From NCBI RefSeq assembly GCF_001592935.1, contig NZ_LRDB01000001.1:434001-498000 (forward strand): 64,000 bases of DNA, given 5' to 3'. Positions 49,718-59,900 of this stretch are shown in pieces (positions within the stretch are counted from its first letter, which is position 1; each line of letters opens with the position of its first letter). The notes beneath the pieces are model-generated. The model saw only the letters and a list, made by a program, of their open reading frames with translations. It was not told the DNA's origin and made no database searches. The position numbers and the translations under genes are program-made. The DNA comes from Roseivirga echinicomitans (GTDB lineage Bacteria > Bacteroidota > Bacteroidia > Cytophagales > Cyclobacteriaceae).

Positions 49718-51190
49718 TTATTGGGATCTAAAACTGGCAGCAAATTTATGTCTTCGACTAATGAAAAATTGGGTGAGCGCATTGAGCATTTTATCTCGGA
49801 ATAAGAAGCCAATGAGTCCGGCCAAGCCTGTTAAAAACAGCCCCAAATTTTCGTAACCAAAGATTAAAAACGGAGCATAAAGCACGTAGGGCAAAATCAT
49901 CATGGGAATCATAATGAGGAATTGCGCTGCACCTACGCCTTCATAATTAAAGGCTGCTCCTTTATTTAAATCAATCTTTTTCGGGTTGAACATGGCCAAT
50001 CGCATTACAGCAAACACGTTTAATCCAATGTTAAATAGATAAGCAGCCAGATTAATCAAGACAATCTTCCATCCGAAATAACCATAGGCCAACGACACCA
50101 CGAATGCTATGGTGGAGGTGGCCACGAATAACCAGTATTTTGATTCTATAAACTGCCTGAAGCTTACTCTTCTCGTAAGGATAAAATCGAAATAGCCACT
50201 TTCCCAGCTCAATAAAAACTGACCATAGTTGATAAAGAAAATTCCAGTAATAAACACCCCGGCAAACATGAAGATAAACTGCATTTGTTGGTAGTTATCG
50301 TTAGTATAAAAAATCAACCCATAGAGCAACAAAAGGGCACTCATGATCAATGTATTTCTTGGTCGCTTGTGACGCAAAATCAATTTCAGTTCGAGCTGAA
50401 TCAGCTCTCCCATTCTTCCGTATTGCTTTAAGAAACCGAAATCTCCCGTAACCTTTTCTTCCTTTCTAATGGCCAACTCTTCTGGGTAAGTGTTATTTAC
50501 CAAGAAGTTGTAGTTGAGTCTGTAAAACACAAAAGCCAGTACAACTGGGATAGCTCCTAAAGCTGGCTGCTCCACAATAAAGCCGAAAGTGGCAGAAGAT
50601 AGGTCCGAGAACGAAACGATATTAAAATAATCGAGCGCACTAAGTGCCGCCACAAAGGCGATCAGACCAATGAAAAGGTTAGGTATATCATTCATCTTCT
50701 TTTTAAAGAGAATGACTACAAAATGCAGCGTAATAGAGAGGCCAACAATTGAAGCCAGCCAGCCAACAGCACTTACAACGCCATAATCAGCACCCACCCT
50801 TAAGATTGAAAAAGGAAGAAAAAGCAGAATAGCCAACAGGTTAAAAACGCTGAAAAGGCTCTTCCTGAACATAAAATGAATAATCTTCCCCTTCTTAATC
50901 GGTAGATGTAAGTAAGGCTGAATTTCTAAAACAGGTACATTCTGTAAAAAGAACCGGAGCATAAACTCAACCAAAAAATAGTAGAGAATAAAACCATTAA
51001 CAAAAACTAGGGGGTCATTTTCCGGAAAAAAATCCCGCACCAGTTTATCAATAAGTACACCGGCAGTAAAAACATAAACCAGCATCATTAGGGCCGCAAA
51101 GCCCAAAAAAACATTTGTGAGTAAGCTCTTTGCCCAAACAGGCGAGCGAAATTCCTTTTTCCAAATGTGAGATATAAGCTGGCTTATCAT
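49718..51190 (-). CDS. DUF5687 family ABC transporter permease
   Basis: 490 residues with about ten to twelve membrane helices and no ATPase. The start FRSPVWAKSLLTNVFLGFAALMMLVYVFTAG and the middle QLELKLILRHKRPRNTLIMSALLLLYGLIFY show the two-halved pattern of DUF5687, a Bacteroidota permease family always found beside an ABC ATPase, as here. It forms the membrane channel for the ATPase encoded 9 bp downstream. It starts 4 bp after the M28 peptidase stop, so all three are one transcript. The substrate is unknown; pairing with a secreted peptidase does not prove peptide transport. Confidence 0.88.
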   Translation of the reverse strand: MISQLISHIWKKEFRSPVWAKSLLTNVFLGFAALMMLVYVFTAGVLIDKLVRDFFPENDPLVFVNGFILYYFLVEFMLRFFLQNVPVLEIQPYLHLPIKKGKIIHFMFRKSLFSVFNLLAILLFLPFSILRVGADYGVVSAVGWLASIVGLSITLHFVVILFKKKMNDIPNLFIGLIAFVAALSALDYFNIVSFSDLSSATFGFIVEQPALGAIPVVLAFVFYRLNYNFLVNNTYPEELAIRKEEKVTGDFGFLKQYGRMGELIQLELKLILRHKRPRNTLIMSALLLLYGLIFYTNDNYQQMQFIFMFAGVFITGIFFINYGQFLLSWESGYFDFILTRRVSFRQFIESKYWLFVATSTIAFVVSLAYGYFGWKIVLINLAAYLFNIGLNVFAVMRLAMFNPKKIDLNKGAAFNYEGVGAAQFLIMIPMMILPYVLYAPFLIFGYENLGLFLTGLAGLIGFLFRDKMLNALTQFFISRRHKFAASFRSQ

Positions 51191-51194
51191 TGAT

Positions 51195-52094
51195 TTAATT
51201 TAGATTTCGATCTAGCTCTATAATTGAATAAAGTACGGCATGAGCAGCTTTGATATAGAATGATTGATTTACATTCTCAAATTCATCAGACCCTTTGTGA
51301 TAGTGCTCGTGATCTTCTACTCCAAAATAGAGGAAGGGAATGTTATTCTTGTGGAAAACACCATGATCCGACTGCATCGTCCAATCGTCTTTACCTAAAT
51401 CTGGAGAATCGTGACCAAACCTTAGTCTCAAAGGTGGTATTTCAACCTTTTCTAAAATAGACTTGTATCTAGGGTAGAAATGCGTTCCAGCCACATAAAG
51501 CTCATTCTTATCATTCATACTAATCATGTCCATATTAATGTTCAGTATGACATTCTTGATTGGAGTGTTTGGGTCATTAAAAATGGCCTTGGCTCCTTGA
51601 AGCCCCATTTCTTCACCATCCAGAGCAGCAAATATTAATGTGTGCCTTGGTTTATTGTTCTTGAAATACTCCATCATGGCAAGCATGGCTGCAACTCCTG
51701 AGGCATTATCATCAGCGCCATTAAATACTTCCCCATTAATTATCCCAACATGGTCGTAATGGGCCGTAATAATAAAAGCCGAATCGGATACCCCTTGGAT
51801 ATAACTTATGATATTTTCACCCATAACGGTATCTCCCTTGCTAATAAAAGTAAAAGGATGGCGGTACCCCTTCACAAAACGCTTTGGTTTTACCCTTTCA
51901 ATCTGTTTGACAATAAATTGTCGAGCTATTTCTGCTCCTTTTGTCCCTGTTTTTCTGCCCTCAGCGGCATCATGTGAAAGTTTTCTTAAATCTTCCAACA
52001 TGTATTCTGAATCTAAATCATTTTGGGAATAGGCGGTAATTGGCGCGCTCACAAATAAGATAATAAGCGCTAGGTTGAGGATATGCTTTTTCAT
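51195..52094 (-). CDS. Secreted M28 family metallopeptidase
   Basis: The start is set at the ATG at 52094, which gives the signal peptide MKKHILNLALIILFVSAPITAYSQ and 299 residues; the frame is open 13 codons further up. The two-zinc site of M28 aminopeptidases is complete: TAHYDHVG (about residue 112), NGADDNASG (bridging Asp), ALDGEEMGLQGA (general base Glu and ligand Glu), MDMISMN and EDHEHYHKGSDEFE (last His). It should remove N-terminal amino acids from peptides in the periplasm or outside. It is the first gene of the operon with the DUF5687 permease and ATPase. Confidence 0.92.
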   Translation of the reverse strand: MKKHILNLALIILFVSAPITAYSQNDLDSEYMLEDLRKLSHDAAEGRKTGTKGAEIARQFIVKQIERVKPKRFVKGYRHPFTFISKGDTVMGENIISYIQGVSDSAFIITAHYDHVGIINGEVFNGADDNASGVAAMLAMMEYFKNNKPRHTLIFAALDGEEMGLQGAKAIFNDPNTPIKNVILNINMDMISMNDKNELYVAGTHFYPRYKSILEKVEIPPLRLRFGHDSPDLGKDDWTMQSDHGVFHKNNIPFLYFGVEDHEHYHKGSDEFENVNQSFYIKAAHAVLYSIIELDRNLN

Positions 52095-52184
52095 TTTTAT
52101 TTGGTTAAGTTCGAACAAAAAGAAATCGAACATTCAATATTTCGACTCTTTTCATGTTAAACTTAGTGAATTGAATAGTAAGTT

Positions 52185-53231
52185 TTGAAGGTCATAATAT
52201 ATAATTTTCTTTTTGTGCTTTTACTCAGCAGCTCACCACTGAATGCTCAAGGGACGAATGATTCACTATTTACACAGCTTCATATGAATGAAGCATACGA
52301 TCCACCTCAAGATATTCTAAGTAGCAAATCAATTGTGTTGATGGATGTACCAAAGGGTATATCAGTGGAAGAAAGGTTAAAATTAGCAGATGAATTGCAG
52401 GCCTTTTTTGCAAAAGTGGGCGTTGACGCGGCCGCCTATTTTCAGATAAATAGCTTCAGTTCCGTGAGTGGAATGCAAGAGCAAATCCCAGATTTCATCT
52501 TAAAACGTGACATTAAAAACCTTATTTTTCTAACCGTTTTAAACCAGGAAGATGACTTTATATTAGGAATGGGGCCTTTTAATGGCAAACATAATTTTTA
52601 TGATAAGGGAGCATCGTTTTGGTTGAGAAGAACTACTGATTTGGAAACCGTTTTCAGCGAACTCACGACAAGGCTAAAAACCGATGCTTTTCCAAAAGAA
52701 AACCTACTGTTAAGTAATTCAGCAGAGTTTTTCGAACCCACCGTTTCGGGTTTTAAACAAGCCTATGTTACCTTACCTAAAGACTTTGAAGGTAAAAAAA
52801 TTGCGATTCCTCGAATAGATATAAACCCTTTTGCTGAACCCAATCCTCAGGCTTTAAGCATAGCGGCTCTAACATCGGCAAATATGTTTAAAAAGGAGCT
52901 ATCAGATAGAAGTCATTCTTACGAAACGCTTGCCACCAAAGATTCCGTTTTATATCAAATCATAAGCGTAGAGAACAAAACCGATGCAGATTTGAGGCGC
53001 ACTAGAGTAGATTATGTACTTCATTATATAGAGGCAGATGCTCAAAACGTTTACACCTTTTTACCCTTCGAAAAGCGTGAAGAAAACAAAACAGGGGTCT
53101 TAGTAAAGTTCTTCCTGCGTGACACCAGAACGAATATTGCATTTTTGGGGAGCAATTGGGACGCCAAGGAGGATTGGAATGAAGCCCTGAATTCATTTAT
53201 TGCTCAGATCAACAGTATGAGGGGCAAATAA
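52185..53231 (+). CDS. Exported protein of unknown function
   Basis: 348 residues from a TTG codon. The next residues, KVIIYNFLFVLLLSSSPLNAQG, form a signal peptide, which supports this start although no ATG is available. I recognise no family. The text hints at a two-part protein: IVLMDVPKGISVEERLKLADELQAFFAKVGVDAAAYFQI is an alpha/beta segment, and the second half ends in a beta-rich part with LVKFFLRDTRTNIAFLGSNWDAKEDWNEALNSFIAQI. That segment resembles NTPase-like or lipoprotein 'assembly' domains only superficially. It is divergent from the M28 peptidase and precedes a second M28 gene by 93 bp; that gene has its own promoter. Confidence 0.65.
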   Translation: MKVIIYNFLFVLLLSSSPLNAQGTNDSLFTQLHMNEAYDPPQDILSSKSIVLMDVPKGISVEERLKLADELQAFFAKVGVDAAAYFQINSFSSVSGMQEQIPDFILKRDIKNLIFLTVLNQEDDFILGMGPFNGKHNFYDKGASFWLRRTTDLETVFSELTTRLKTDAFPKENLLLSNSAEFFEPTVSGFKQAYVTLPKDFEGKKIAIPRIDINPFAEPNPQALSIAALTSANMFKKELSDRSHSYETLATKDSVLYQIISVENKTDADLRRTRVDYVLHYIEADAQNVYTFLPFEKREENKTGVLVKFFLRDTRTNIAFLGSNWDAKEDWNEALNSFIAQINSMRGK

Positions 53232-53236
53232 CCCGA

Positions 53237-53267
53237 TTGAACACATTATTGCCCATCAGTATATTTT
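53237..53267 (+). promoter_or_regulatory. Promoter of the 506-aa M28 peptidase gene
   Basis: TTG at 53237-53239 and TATATTTT at 53260-53267 are 20 bp apart. This is one mismatch from the Bacteroidota TTG / TAnnTTTG promoter. The predicted transcript starts near 53274 and has a leader of about 50 nt. Confidence 0.5.
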
Positions 53268-53324
53268 AGAAAGGTTCTAAAAGCGCTATTAGCTACCTTC
53301 CTCCTCAATTAAAAACTTAAAAAA

Positions 53325-54845
53325 ATGAGGATATCAGCATTATTAGGGTTTCTATTTTTAGGGCTGCAAGCACTAGCTCAGAACACCCAAGTAGATTACG
53401 AATCAATCTACAAAATCAAAGACGAAGGATTCAACAACAGTCAAGTAATGGACATTGCTTGGAACTTAACTGACAGAATCGGGCCTAGACTTACAGGTTC
53501 TGAAGGCTTGAAAAAAGCTTACGATTGGACTTCTCAAATGTATAAAGATTGGGGTTTAACCAATGTTAAGGTTGAAGCTTGGGGCGATTTCGGTCCAGGA
53601 TGGGAAGTAGACAAAAACTACATTGCCATGACCGTGCCTTACTACCAAGCCATGATTGCTATTCCAAAAGCATGGACACCTGGTACTGGTAAAGAAATTA
53701 CTGCCGAAGTGGTTTATGTTGAAATAAACTCGGAAGAAGATTTAGCCAAATACAAAGGTAATCTTAAAGGCAAAGTGGTTTTAATGCCAACTACAACTGA
53801 AGCCGTTAATGGTTATGATGCTGATGCACGTAGATACACAGATGAAGAGTTGGAAGGTATGACCAAAGTTGCTGTAAGAGGTGGCCGTGGTGGCGGAAAC
53901 TTCAGCGCCAGTAGAATGTCTGATTTCAGAAGAGCTTCTAACCTAAGAAGAGCGGCTTACACTATGTTAAAAGAAGAAGGTGTAGCCATGGTGTTGAACA
54001 CTAACCGTGGTGGACAAGGTACTTTCTTTACTTCTAACGGAGCAAGAAATGATGACAGCGCACTTCCTGAAATGGAAATGGCTCCTGAGCATTATAACAG
54101 AATGGTTCGTTTGCTACAAAAAGGCGAAAAAGTAATGGTTGAGGCTGAGACTAAAACTCGTTTTTTGAAGAGCGATACCAAAGGATACAATGTCGTTGGA
54201 GATATTGTTGGATCAGATGCTAGGTTGAAGAATGAAGTGGTAATGGTTGGAGCTCACCTTGATTCTTGGTTTGCAGGAACAGGCGCTACAGATAATGCTG
54301 CGGGATCTGCAGTAATGATGGAAGTAATGAGAATATTGAAAACTTCAGGTGTAAAGCTAAAAAGAACCGTAAGAATTGGTCTTTGGAGTGGTGAAGAGCA
54401 AGGTATATTCGGATCAAGAAACTACGTTCAAAACACTTTCATGACAGACAAAAAACCTAATGCAGCACACCAAAATTTCTCTGCTTACTATAACATGGAT
54501 AATGGAACTGGTGCTATTAGAGGAATTTACCTACAAGGTAATGAAGCGACTAAAGGTCTATTCGAAGAGTGGTTCAAGCCTTTCCATGAAATTGGAGCAA
54601 GTACAATTACAACAAGCAACACGGGCGGAACTGACCACTTGGCCTTTGATGGTGTAGGCTTACCTGGTTTCCAGTTTATCCAAGATCCTATTGCTTACAA
54701 TACAAGAACACACCATTCTAACATGGACATTTATGAAGCTTTGGAAGAAGTGGACTTGAAAAAGAACGCAGTAATTATTGCTGCTCTGGTAATGCAAACG
54801 GCTAATATGGATGCCAAAATGCCGAGAAAACCGAAAGATTTTTAA
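53325..54845 (+). CDS. Secreted M28 family peptidase with PA-type insert
   Basis: 506 residues with a signal peptide (ISALLGFLFLGLQALAQ). The N-terminal part holds SEGLKKAYDWTSQMYKDWG and a PA-like insert (about 120-270, GNLKGKVVLMPTTTEA onward). The catalytic part shows the zinc ligands and base: GAHLDSW (about 309), GATDNAAGS (about 321), GLWSGEEQGIFGS (about 358), YYNMDNGTG and the final His in THHSNMDIYE. It resembles carboxypeptidase Q / aminopeptidase Y-type enzymes of Bacteroidota. It is probably transcribed alone, between its promoter and the terminator at 54874-54906. The Gly/Arg-rich segment GGRGGGNF near residue 190 is unusual and probably a surface loop. Confidence 0.92.
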   Translation: MRISALLGFLFLGLQALAQNTQVDYESIYKIKDEGFNNSQVMDIAWNLTDRIGPRLTGSEGLKKAYDWTSQMYKDWGLTNVKVEAWGDFGPGWEVDKNYIAMTVPYYQAMIAIPKAWTPGTGKEITAEVVYVEINSEEDLAKYKGNLKGKVVLMPTTTEAVNGYDADARRYTDEELEGMTKVAVRGGRGGGNFSASRMSDFRRASNLRRAAYTMLKEEGVAMVLNTNRGGQGTFFTSNGARNDDSALPEMEMAPEHYNRMVRLLQKGEKVMVEAETKTRFLKSDTKGYNVVGDIVGSDARLKNEVVMVGAHLDSWFAGTGATDNAAGSAVMMEVMRILKTSGVKLKRTVRIGLWSGEEQGIFGSRNYVQNTFMTDKKPNAAHQNFSAYYNMDNGTGAIRGIYLQGNEATKGLFEEWFKPFHEIGASTITTSNTGGTDHLAFDGVGLPGFQFIQDPIAYNTRTHHSNMDIYEALEEVDLKKNAVIIAALVMQTANMDAKMPRKPKDF

Positions 54846-54873
54846 TAAGCGTTTTTAGATTTTAGAAATAGCG

Positions 54874-54906
54874 AAAGGCCTTGTCTACAATAGACAAGGC
54901 CTTTTT
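54874..54906. terminator. Strong intrinsic terminator between convergent genes
   Basis: A 14-bp perfect stem AAAGGCCTTGTCTA / TAGACAAGGCCTTT with a CAA loop is followed by T's on the plus strand. On the minus strand it ends in a short TTTC run. It should end the M28 peptidase transcript and probably also that of the opposing ITPase gene. Confidence 0.9.
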
Positions 54907-54919
54907 CTTTGACTTTAAA

Positions 54920-55450
54920 TCAGTAAAGTTCTGGATTAATGAAAGGAATAAGCGCCAGTACAATGGCTGGCCTATAATATTCAGCCCTATCAATCAGATC
55001 GTGAGTAAGGATACCTACCGCGCCATTTGATTGTTTGGAGTTCGATCGCTTAAATACCATATCGTCTGCTACACCTAATTCAATCCCTTGATGAATGAGC
55101 TCCGTAATTTTTGGTGGTAATGCAAAAGTAGCCGTTCTGGCTTCTCCCTTTTGATGCTTAGAAATGATGCTAATCCAAGCAAAGGCAATCATTTCGCCTT
55201 CTTCAGTTTCAGCAATTCCGCCTTCTATCCCGACCCAATAATCTGCATTAGGCTTAGCGGACTCTGCGTTCTTAGCCCTGTTTCTCGCGCCTAGAAGAGT
55301 TTCCGGGTCGCTCATCGGCTGGTCAGCCACATTAGAGGGGACATTTATTCCATTAAAGACAAAGACCTTCTCTTTAAATACTTCTGAAAAGGCCTTTTCA
55401 GTACATTTTATTTTTACAGGGTTTTGAGAGGCTATTACAACATTGATCAT
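54920..55450 (-). CDS. yjjX: Inosine/xanthosine triphosphatase (YjjX/DUF84 family)
   Basis: 176 residues, a usual length. The start MINVVIASQNPVKIKCTEKAFSEVF, then SDPETLLGARNRAKNAESAKPNADYWVGIEGGI and the end SNGAVGILTHDLIDRAEYYRPAIVLALIPF, are the marks of the DUF84 non-canonical purine NTPase family. It hydrolyses ITP and XTP to the monophosphates so that damaged purines do not enter nucleic acids. It starts 6 bp after the TPR gene on the same strand and is co-transcribed with it; that partner has no evident link. Confidence 0.93.
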   Translation of the reverse strand: MINVVIASQNPVKIKCTEKAFSEVFKEKVFVFNGINVPSNVADQPMSDPETLLGARNRAKNAESAKPNADYWVGIEGGIAETEEGEMIAFAWISIISKHQKGEARTATFALPPKITELIHQGIELGVADDMVFKRSNSKQSNGAVGILTHDLIDRAEYYRPAIVLALIPFINPELY

Positions 55451-55456
55451 TCCTAA

Positions 55457-56653
55457 TTATCCCTTTCCGTCTAGTTCCGCAAGTTTGTCGTTCATTTTCA
55501 GGCGCTCATAGAAAACCTTAAGCGCCCGGATGGTTCCTGGGTCACTAGGCTTGATTTTTCTGCACATTTCCATATAAGGTAATGCCTTTCGTGTCCAGTT
55601 ATGACCCACTTCTTCAGTGCTTTTTCCACTAATAACATACTCCTCCGCACTCATCATGTTGATTCGGTCATACACGCGGTTGGCCTGCTCATTGAGCATT
55701 ACCGCATAATTATAGTTGGCCGTAAAATCCTGAGGATACTTATTGAGGTAGATCTCATAATCCTCTGAAGCCATCTCAAAATATTTTTCAGAGCGATCTG
55801 GTAATCCGTTAACATAAGATTCTTTAAAAATACGATCAAAGAGATCGGCACGCCTTAATCTCAAATCAAAATTACTTGGAAATCGTTCTAAACCAGTGTT
55901 CAAACGAGATTCAGCCTCATCGAACTTATTCAACCTAATTAAGACCCTTACCTCCTCAGCTATGTATGGAGGGTGATCTGGGTATTCGAAAAGAGCTTCT
56001 TCAATCATGCTCAGCCTTTCTTGAAGAGGAGCATTCATGGATTGATTACACATGATAAGTCTATCATAAACCATTTGACTAAGCTTAGTCAAAGGCTTCA
56101 TTCCTAAATAGTAATCAATGGCTTGCCGATAGTTTTGAGCATTTTGAGCACTCAAGCCAGCATATAAATAGGCGGTAGTATCTTGTGGTTTAACAGCCCT
56201 GGCCACCTCAAAAAGCTTTGTTGCCAATTCAAATTTCTGTTCTTGATAATATTTATAACCTTTATTAATTCCATCTGTCCAGAGAATCTCCAATTGATTG
56301 GAGGCAAGACGAAAAAGGTTGTTTTCAGGGTCGGTAAGTGCCTTCGTATTTTTATAGCACAGTGTTACTTCGGCTGCAAAGCCATTAAGGTCTACCTTAA
56401 ATTTATCAAACTCGGGGGCCTCGCTCTTTAAGATTTCATGATATATACGGCCTTTGGTGTACCAAGCACGAGCACTTTTATTTCCCTCTGGGTTTTCAAA
56501 AACGTCATCTATTGTCTCTTTAGCTTCTATATATTTATTGTCATTCAAAAAAGTGCTGGCCACAGTCACCAAGTCCTGAGAATACCCAGACCCTGTAATC
56601 AATGTCAATAATATGGTTATAGCTAGCCTCAAATTGGTCAAATAGAACGACAC
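55457..56653 (-). CDS. Exported tetratricopeptide-repeat protein
   Basis: 398 residues from a GTG; an in-frame TTG four codons later would also leave the signal peptide (LAITILLTLITGSGYSQ) complete. The mature part is all-helical, with TPR-like pairs such as NKYIEAKETIDDVFENPEGNKSARAWYTKGRIYHE, FELATKLFEVARAVKPQDTTAYLYAGLSAQNAQNYRQAIDYY and LNKFDEAESRLNTGLERFPSNFDLRLRRADLFD. It probably works in the periplasm as a scaffold in an envelope complex. No specific family is recognised. The 271-bp region upstream (56654-56924) separates it from the convergently oriented neighbour's end and shows nothing else. Confidence 0.85.
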   Translation of the reverse strand: MSFYLTNLRLAITILLTLITGSGYSQDLVTVASTFLNDNKYIEAKETIDDVFENPEGNKSARAWYTKGRIYHEILKSEAPEFDKFKVDLNGFAAEVTLCYKNTKALTDPENNLFRLASNQLEILWTDGINKGYKYYQEQKFELATKLFEVARAVKPQDTTAYLYAGLSAQNAQNYRQAIDYYLGMKPLTKLSQMVYDRLIMCNQSMNAPLQERLSMIEEALFEYPDHPPYIAEEVRVLIRLNKFDEAESRLNTGLERFPSNFDLRLRRADLFDRIFKESYVNGLPDRSEKYFEMASEDYEIYLNKYPQDFTANYNYAVMLNEQANRVYDRINMMSAEEYVISGKSTEEVGHNWTRKALPYMEMCRKIKPSDPGTIRALKVFYERLKMNDKLAELDGKG

Positions 56654-56924
56654 GTGAAAATATGAAATATTGTAACAGTGGACATTATACTTTTCAAACT
56701 ACATTAATTATTGTTGGAATACAGAAATAAGCATTTTATTTCTGTACATCAAAAATTTGGAGCACACTTATTAGAACCTAATTCAGTTTGTACTCGAAAA
56801 CTAGATACAAAACAAGTAATGTTGGAGAGATTGTGAGGTTAAAGAATTCGCTAAATCGAATTGGATCAAATATATGAAAAATAGTACAAGGGCCATATTT
56901 AGCATGACCCCTGTATATCTTTCT

Positions 56925-59900
56925 CTATTGTTTTTTCCAATTAGGGAGCCTTCCTGATGTAAGTGGTGCCTCCAATTGGTCTAATTTGGTATCCATTCTA
57001 GTAAACTCACTCACTAAGGCTTTCACTTTAGGAAGAATTGGGGCGAACTCATCTGCGGCAATATCATAATTGGTTTTAGCCGTTCCAGTTACATTAGAAG
57101 TTGAACCAAAAATATCATAAACTGCGTTTTGTGCTCTTTGCCCTGTACTATATTCACCGTCCATGTCTAGTTGACCATAGTCAGAATCGCCATTGAGTTC
57201 AATACCAAGTGCTTTCACTTTAGACTCTAGCGCTAAGATTTCCTTCATGAGCTCATTACTTTCTCGCGCAGGAAAACCTTTGGCTGCAGCTTTATAGCTA
57301 GCAATTTTTCCATTCATTTCACCCAATACGGATCGGGTTGAATTGGCTGCCTGCATTAAGGCCATGGCCTTCTTTTTAAAATTTGCCATGTCTGCCCAAT
57401 CTGCTGCTGGAATGGTTTTGTTGTCGATGTCTTTTACTTTGAAAGCGACAGGCCCAACCAATTCACTAATTTCGCCTTTTACATTTTGCGACAAACTCAC
57501 GGTATAGTTGCCTGGAACAACATAAACGTTAGAAGAAGGCAAACTGCTGGTTACTGAAGCTTGTCTTTCGTTTACGGGGCCAAAGCCAGCATAGGTCATG
57601 TCCCAATTCATTTCGCTAATGCCTTTTCTCAAAGGGCTTCTTAATTCACTCACAATATCCCCCGATTGATCTTTTATGGTGAAGATTAAGAAAGAAGGAA
57701 GTTCGCTTTCTTCAGCCTTCAATTCTTCTAAAGTTGGGTAAGGAATAGCCTTTCCATTTTTAAAGGCTTCCGCGTCTTTTTTTGATCTTTCTGCTTTCAA
57801 TGAACTTACACCTTCTTTCACGTAATAGGTAAAGATTGCCCCTCTAGTCGGGTTATCAGCTGAATAGAACATCTCGCCTTGAAAGCCTTTGTCTACACTA
57901 CCCAAGCTACCCAGCGGTTGCCAAGTGTTGTACATCAAACCATCCTTTATTTTGAAAATATGACCGTCCTTGGCCAATAAGTCTTGGGTCATTTCACGCA
58001 GCGGAGCATAATTGTCTAACACATAAAAGCCTCTTCCAAAAGTACCCAGCACCAAATCATTTTCTCTTTCTTGAATTGCTATATCGCGTACATTCACCGC
58101 AGCAGGCAATCCAGCCGATAACTTCGTCCAGCTTTCGCCTTCATTCATAGAAACAAAAACACCGTATTCAGTTCCAGCAAATAGAATATTTGCGTTTACA
58201 TGGTCTTGTTCTAAAGCATAAACCGCTCCTTTAGGTAGGTTCGAAGAAATACTCGACCATGTTTTTCCCTTGTCGTCACTTTTATACACATATGGGTTGA
58301 AATCGCCACTTTTATGATTGTTGAAAGCTGCATAAACTGTATTCACATCATGCTTCGATGCAATTAAATCATACACATAAGTATTTTCTGGAACGTCAGG
58401 AAAACGATTGATTTTCCTCCAGTTCTTTCCACCGTCTTCAGTGATATTGATTTGGCCATCGTCAGTACCTGCATAAAGTAATCCTTCTTGCAAACGCGAT
58501 TCATCTAAAGAAACCGCAGCACCATAGCGAGAAGTTGATCCATTTTTCGCAACGGCATCCATAGGCCAAATTTTGCCCATAATCGGCAGTAAGTTTCTAT
58601 CAATGTCTTGGTCAAGCTCACCACTAATTACTTCCCAAGAATCACCGCGATCTGTACTTTTAAACAACTTATTTCCACCAAAATATACCGTTTTGTGATC
58701 GTGTGGACTGATCATCAAAGGAGCGTCCCAGTTAAAGTTATACTGCCTTTCATCCTTTCTTGGTTTAGGCTGAATACTTACTGCCTCGCCACTTTTTCTA
58801 TCAAAGCGAACAATGCCGCCATTTTGCGACTGAGAATATACAATGTTAGGGTCTTGAGGGTCAGGAACAGATTCGAAACCGTCACCACCTTGGGTTACAA
58901 TCCAATCGGAACTTACGATACCATGGCGGCTTAACGTTTGCGAAGGCCCATGCAGACTGTAGTTGTCTTGGGTTCCTCCCATTATATTATAGAATGGGTA
59001 TTCATTATCTACTGACACTTTGTAGAACTGGGTAACAGGCAAATTGCTAAAGAACTTCCAGTTTTGGCCTCTGTCAAACGATTCGTAAACGCCACCATCA
59101 CAGCCTTGTAATAAATGATCTGTATTATTTGGGTCAATCCACATGGCGTGGTTATCCCAGTGTTTACTCTTCTCGCCCAAGCCAGAGAATGTTTTTCCAC
59201 CGTCTTCAGTGATTTGTGTAAACGTGTCCAAAAGATAAACACGACCTACATGGACAGGATCAGCTACAATTTCTTGGTAATAATTTCCGCTGGAAGAAGT
59301 ACTACTCATTTTCTCCCAAGAGGCGCCTCGGTTGGTACTTCTATAAAATCCCCCTTGACCACTTTGAGCTTCGACTACAGCATACAAAACTTCAGGGTCT
59401 GCTGGAGAAATAGCCATTCCAATTCTACCTTTATCCCCACCTGGCAAACCACGGTTAATTTTTTCCCAAGACTTCCCTGCATCCATCGATCTGTAAATGC
59501 CAGACTCTGGGCCTCCGCCTAAATAAGTCCATTGTCTTCTTCGTCTTTGGTGAGCTGTGGCATAAAGTATATCAGGATTTCTTGGGTCGAAGTGTACTTC
59601 GTTTACTCCTGTGTGCTCACTGATTTCTAAGACTTTCTCCCAGTTTTCGCCACCATCTGTAGTTTTGTAAAGTCCTCGATCCCCGCCTGCGCTCCAAACC
59701 GGACCATATGCGGCCACGTAAACTACATCAGAATTTCGTGGGTCAATGGCAACCATACCAATGTGCTCTGAGTTTTTCAAACCCATGTTTTTCCAAGAGC
59801 TTCCACCATCTTCTGATTTGTAAACTCCATCACCATAAGAAACGGAACGCTGGTTGTTGTTCTCACCAGTACCTACCCAAATTACACTATGGTTGTTTGG